This document shows, piece by piece, positions 59,601-64,000 of a stretch of 64,000 nucleotides of DNA; positions within the stretch are counted from its first letter, which is position 1; each line of letters begins with the position of its first letter. This DNA comes from Owenia fusiformis (taxonomy: Eukaryota; Annelida; Polychaeta; Sabellida; Oweniidae): positions 32,334,698-32,398,697 of the forward strand of contig CAIIXF020000007.1 in assembly GCA_903813345.2 (NCBI GenBank). Direction: 5' to 3'. Under the pieces are notes generated by a model that worked only from the letters and a program-made list of their open reading frames with translations, made no database searches and was not told where the DNA came from. Made by a program: the position numbers and the translations under genes.

Positions 59601-62600
59601 GGAAGTTGCAGAAGTGTCATTCAGCAATTCCACATATTAGTACTCGGAGCGTGAACAATATTGATAATACAGCGTAATTTTACTTTTAGATTATTTTGAC
59701 CAATCAAATCACAATATTCTGACATATTCCGTGAGTATCGGGTATTCACTAAAACCAATGTATCGCATATTCACTGCGGAGTATGCCATACTCACCTGCG
59801 GAATATGCCATATACCACAGATTAGTATGGCATATTCACCCGTATCACAGATGCCGCACATGAATATATGCCATATTCCGCGTAACACAGGTAGACACAC
59901 AAAACCTACACTTAAATCAATCCAATAACCATAATCTGACAAAAGAAAGGCGTAGATTGCATCTACGTGTCCCCAGGCCATATGGTATTGTTACCTCAAA
60001 ATATGACATAACTCCCTTTTCGCGAGTCATCCTACCAGCATAACCTGGTCCCGTGGCCTTAGCACCAATCATGGTAGCCCTGGGGTTGGCTAGTGTAAAG
60101 GAACGACCCTGCATTGCCATTCCAAGTACGAGTTTGTGTCTTGGTGCTCCAGCTTGTATATATCGGTTGATGACCCATTCCTGGAAGAGGTTTGGACATA
60201 TAAATAAATGTTAATGATGATCTGTTCCAACGGAACATTTCGGGGGAGGAACCAAGATCCCTATTTAAAACCCAACCAAAGAAACATACTTAAGGCTACC
60301 ATATTAAATTGATAGTTCCGAAATGGCCGGCACAACAAATCTATTGAAATCAAATATGGGCAAATTGGCTGTTAAAGCTATACTAGCAAACATTTCAAAC
60401 ATAGTCAAAAATTCTTACCTGACTTAGAGAATGGCTGAACTTTCGGTTCTGGCTATTCCTTGAGAAAAGTGGACTGTTGAACCCAAGGTAACTCTGCCAA
60501 TGACCATGGAAGTCATATGTCATAACATTGAAGAAGTCTAAATACCTAGAAAATGGAATGGAAGGTAGTTGTTATGGATCTATATATTAAGGATCGAGGC
60601 TCTTTGCTTCCTCCTCATTTTCTCTAACATCAGCATGATCAGGAAAATATGAAAAAATAATTGGGGTCGCGGGGATGATAGTTACGATAGACTTAATGCA
60701 CAATGCAACTAGATGCACTTATTACATACGATACACTTGATTCAAGATCCATACTTTGAAATCTGTGCAACGTCGTAGCTGTATGTGATTTGATTCTCGT
60801 TGACACCCACTGCTGCTGTTAGTATCAATCGAGGTCTTTTAGTCATCTTTGACTCCTTTTCAAAAGCTTCGCGAAATTCCTATAATATATAATGAATGCG
60901 ACGTCAGACGTTTGAGATAAAAATATATTATGATGTTCATGGATGCCTTTGCTCCACATCATCGGGTTATGTTCATTCGCTGTTGTCTTGGATAAGTAAA
61001 TTTTGCTTCGAATTCTGATCATACTCGAACTATATGAACTACAGGGTGATCCAGAAGTAACGTCAATGGTGTTGCCATTTCAATACTATTTGCCCAATCT
61101 TCGTAAAACTTGGTACATACGCTCCCCAAATATTATTGACTAAATTACATACCTAGCGAAGCATTTGTATGGAAGTCAATGGAGCTGAAGGTCGGCTATA
61201 TATTAATGTATATCCAAAATATAAAGATTCTACTGTTCGATTGGTTGACTTCATGGTAACTATGGTAACCAAATGGGACGTCACATGAGGCAAATTATTT
61301 GTTTTAGTAGAAAATGGTATGAAAGATTTAATAATCATTTTTACAATCATAATAATTTGATTGCTCAACTATTGTTTACATATTACTCTGCAAGTCTGCA
61401 TAACACCATTAGCATGGTATGGCACCATTTGGCAACTTGAAATCAATCAAAATCATATTGAAGGATTATTGATATTTATTTAGGTTTATCAAGACGAGAA
61501 AAGTTATTTCTTTCTTGTCACATCGGGTTGCCATAGTAGCCATGAAATGAACCGATCAAATAGTAGAAGCTTTAGAGGAACATCTGTACAAAGTTTCAAG
61601 ATGATTGGTCAAGTAGTGTTAAAATGGCAACACCTTTGACGTTACTTCTGGATCGGCCTGTATGCTTCTGTTGTATTGTAAAACACAACACTAAAATGAA
61701 AGCTAAATGAGACAATCTAGTAAAAGTCTTGATGGACACTTACACTACACTTACATTTGCGGCATTTTTGTATATCTAATTAGACTCTAATTCGATTTAA
61801 CCTATCTATGAATCTCTTCAATTTCCACATCCTGATACATGTGATTAAAATGATGTTTCTACATACGTTCACCCTCACCTTAATAAGTTCAGTGAACTGG
61901 GCCCGGTCGTGCGACCTTGGGAATTCCCAATCAATGTCAATTCCATTGAAGCCATACGTCCGTAATATATCAATAGCACTCAGTATAAATTTAACTCGTC
62001 TTTTCTTAGTTGCTACCATTTGTATGAACTGATTAGTCCCAGCAGTGTGGCCTCCGACTGATAACAATGTCTTCAAATTGGAATTTCTCTCCTTGATATC
62101 ATTGAATTTGTTATAGTTTGGTAAGTCAACGCCATTGTTGATGTCCGTCTCGTCCCAAGGTGTAAGGGTCAAGGACGTGGGGTCTATCTTGGCAAAGGCG
62201 TATATGAGGTGCGTACATAGATCGGGCTCGATGTAATCAATATCAAATCTAGCTTCTTCAACCTCGCGGTGGATGGACCAGCTGGCGAAGTAACACACTC
62301 TCCGAAATCCCTGTCGCTGTGCTGAAATGTTATAACATAAAAGGAGAAATGGTACTATTCATAATATCAAATACATATATGTGTCTTATGCAAACAATGA
62401 TTTCATTTTATGGGGAATGGATATATGATTGCATAATGCATATACGAGGGTTGATCATAAATCTATAAAGTTCTCTCTGATTTCATTATTTTCCAATATA
62501 TTCTAATATTATTTTCACAGAACGAACAGCATAGCATGCCTTATTGTTCCAGCAAAAATATTAAGTATAACAGAAATATATATTTTAATAGAAATGATTG

Positions 62601-63039
62601 CAATAACATTACTTTAACATAACTTCTAATCAAGCATGACAATCATCCATTTAAGATCGCACAATTCACATAACCATTATAATAACTTAAAATAGTTACG
62701 AGCACATAGCATTAACATTTTGATGAGAGTACATAGTAATTAATATTTTGATGTGCTTGATAGTATTTAAACATGTATGGTTTATGTCTTTAAAGTGCTT
62801 TGATTTTTGGTTACTATGGCAACCATATCTTATTAATTTTTCTGTTATATTAAACATATTTTGCATATGAAGCTTACAAGTATTCTTTAGTTGTATGATT
62901 CGGAAGATGTTTAAAATATAATTACAATATGATAAAGACTGTCGTGTACATGTAGTTTATTGTTTGTCGACTTACCTGATATTATAGGAATCGGCAACCA
63001 CACGAATATTCCAAACACCAATGTAACAAACCATTCCAT
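56614..63039 (-). CDS. GH18 chitinase, seven exons, complete, probably membrane-anchored
   Basis: Secretory-pathway enzyme expected to hydrolyse chitin. Coding exons: 62976-63039, 61879-62321, 60755-60879, 60419-60545, 59995-60180, 57196-57318, 56614-56886. GT-AG junctions and phases are all consistent; 1,341 nt, 446 residues. Exon 1 is a signal peptide (MEWFVTLVFGIFVWLPIPII). Exon 2 holds CYFASW and the catalytic motif GIDIDWEFP, with Asp150, Asp152 and the proton donor Glu154 present. Exon 4 has MTYDFHGHW (219-227), exon 5 LVLGMAMQGRSF, exon 6 PYFHKGDFWIGYD, exon 7 GGAMVWSIDLDDY (Trp371). No chitin-binding domain follows. Instead a basic stretch leads to a hydrophobic C-terminus (NVLIALVSFVFTQWMMLRQ), suggesting a GPI signal or tail anchor. 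It could be active; substrate specificity is unknown. Introns 2 and 5 hold a MITE and LINE scraps. Confidence 0.95.
57660..57775 (+). mobile_element. LINE C-terminal scrap
   Basis: The plus strand reads CTYEYGHIETEKHFLLQCSCY then a stop, matching the EDEKHFLLxC knuckle of the LINEs at 15.9 and 28.5 kb. Only about 35 codons survive. It lies in chitinase intron 5, antisense to the gene. Confidence 0.55.
57776..59690. repeat. Chitinase intron 5 interior with a recurrent 'ttcaccatatcgataccc' phrase
   Basis: The phrase occurs near 57771, 59186 and 59264 followed by 'atcyttt'. Otherwise AT-rich with no coding signal. Confidence 0.4.
59715..59880. repeat. Short repeats of GCATATTC / CCTGCGG words
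   Basis: Words such as 'gcatattcactgcggagtat', 'actcacctgcggaatatgcc' and 'gccatattccgcgtaacaca' repeat irregularly in both orientations. A related set lies at 57440-57510. Both are in chitinase intron 5. Confidence 0.55.
61042..61660. mobile_element. mariner-type MITE, 619 bp, TA flanks
   Basis: CAGGGTGATCCAGAAGTAAC at the left pairs over about 40 bp with the right end (GTTACTTCTGGATCGGCCTG), both with TA outside. It carries 'atggtaactatggtaacc' and 'ggttgccatagtagccatg' X-box-like words. It lies in chitinase intron 2. Confidence 0.85.
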
Positions 63040-64000
63040 GCTTTGTAGAATAGCTGAGACCATATATTATTACAGATCATACAACTTGTTGGAGTTCGTA
63101 GAATGTTTATGAAATCACATCATTATGTCACATATTGAACTTTTCAATAGTTAAGGCTGCTTTCAGTGTCATCTTATATATACATTCTTATTAGGTACGT
63201 GTACGTATCATATCCATATATTTGGCAGAGTATATCTTCTTTAGTTCCATTTTATTCTTATCGATATCATCCAATATAGGCCTTCACCACCATTTTGAGT
63301 GACTTATAAATTAGCATCGAGAAGTCAATGTACATCTTTATTACTAATTACATTTCTACATAGGCTATGTGACATATGTTTGATTTTAAATTCATAATTG
63401 AAATGCCTGCATGTACAATCATTTATATAATGTATCATATCTTGATTTCCTATTGACATCAGTGATAGGGTTTTCTAATATTGGAATACAGCATTACTAT
63501 TCAAATTGGACAGTTCGTCTATCAAAAACGTAAGACATTTCTTGTGTTTAAATATTTCTCTTTTCCTGGAAGAATGTCCTTAATATTATTTTGTAATTAA
63601 CCGTTTTGAGCAGGCAGAACACAAATATCTGCAGAACTAAAGAACGTTGTCTGAATAAATATACGTATTTGTTGCAACTTGTCTCTTTTGCCAGTCTTTG
63701 TTGGCCCTTTACGTATTGAGTGTATATTAAACACGTTTCATGATGCAGACATACGTTGGCCTCTGACACACATTACCTTTTAGCCTTATGAATTATAATG
63801 AAAGAGAGGCCCTTTCCATGGTTTAGTCAGTCGTAGGCATTGGCTTAGATAAAACACACACAGTGAAACTCTTTGAGTAACGAATCCTTCAGACTGACAC
63901 CTGTTTCCCCATTTAATATCATTTGCAGTTTGTGTAAGTGACAGTAAGTTATTAAATAAATTATTGCCATTTTTTAGCTCACAGAAACCCCGGGACAGAA
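63040..64000. other. Upstream of chitinase; no clear promoter or gene
   Basis: The chitinase promoter should lie here on the minus strand, but I could not fix a TATA box. The ORF at 63548-63769 (-) is unsupported. Confidence 0.3.

Noticed and set aside
1-64000. tRNA, rRNA or CRISPR arrays
   Set aside because: No cloverleaf, rRNA-like or spacer-repeat pattern noticed; the regular array at 42.8 kb is a contiguous tandem repeat without spacers.

Overview
The window looks like AT-rich, intron-rich, transposon-dense nuclear DNA from a marine invertebrate animal. Genes have long introns with GT-AG junctions, and the spaces between them hold many MITEs, decayed LINEs, foldbacks and tandem repeats. 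A bursicon-alpha-type hormone (protostomes and echinoderms), a betaine-homocysteine methyltransferase and a GH18 chitinase together fit an ambulacrarian (echinoderm or hemichordate) or a lophotrochozoan. I lean weakly to the first and cannot decide from sequence alone.

Five protein-coding loci are supported. (1) An intronless DHHC palmitoyltransferase, ZDHHC24-like, lies at 20484-21350 (-). (2) A complete nine-exon BHMT lies at 32815-38499 (-), 365 codons, with all splice phases consistent and all three zinc cysteines present. (3) A partial gene for a small proline-rich membrane protein lies at 50328-53188 (-). (4) A bursicon-alpha-like cystine-knot hormone lies at 55189-55611 (+). (5) A complete seven-exon GH18 chitinase lies at 56614-63039 (-), 446 codons, with signal peptide, intact catalytic motif and a hydrophobic C-terminus suggesting membrane anchoring. 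Bursicon and chitinase converge tail to tail with about 1 kb between stops. These loci do not form an obvious functional cluster.

Layout: 1-1.4 kb is a diverged tandem repeat carrying RFX X-box-like palindromes. 1.9-3.2 kb holds two TA-flanked MITEs. 9.1-13.0 kb is a ~3.9 kb element with long inverted ends and a decayed transposon-type ORF. 15.7-16.4 kb is a LINE scrap. 18.0-18.7 kb holds a mariner-type MITE and a MULE-type MITE. 22.8-23.1 and 39.3-39.6 kb are two copies of a decayed coding repeat. 24.6-25.6 kb is a hairpin-rich repeat. 27.46-31.52 kb is a 4,063-bp AAAGCG-rich transposon whose empty site is preserved in a paralogous copy at 24.1 kb; a 5'-truncated LINE and a MITE sit inside it. 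32.2-32.7 kb is two adjacent foldbacks. The BHMT introns contain nested mariner remnants and a (TATTG)n tract. 42.8-45.2 kb is a ~47-copy 51-bp minisatellite with a 459-bp higher-order repeat; its likely single-copy progenitor lies in a related dispersed element at 48.9 kb. 46.4-48.8 kb is a ~180-bp tandem repeat.

The most unusual material is in the mobile and repeat fraction: the minisatellite with its putative seed, the 4-kb element with an empty-site paralog, and a MITE family whose 9-bp target duplications can be read directly.
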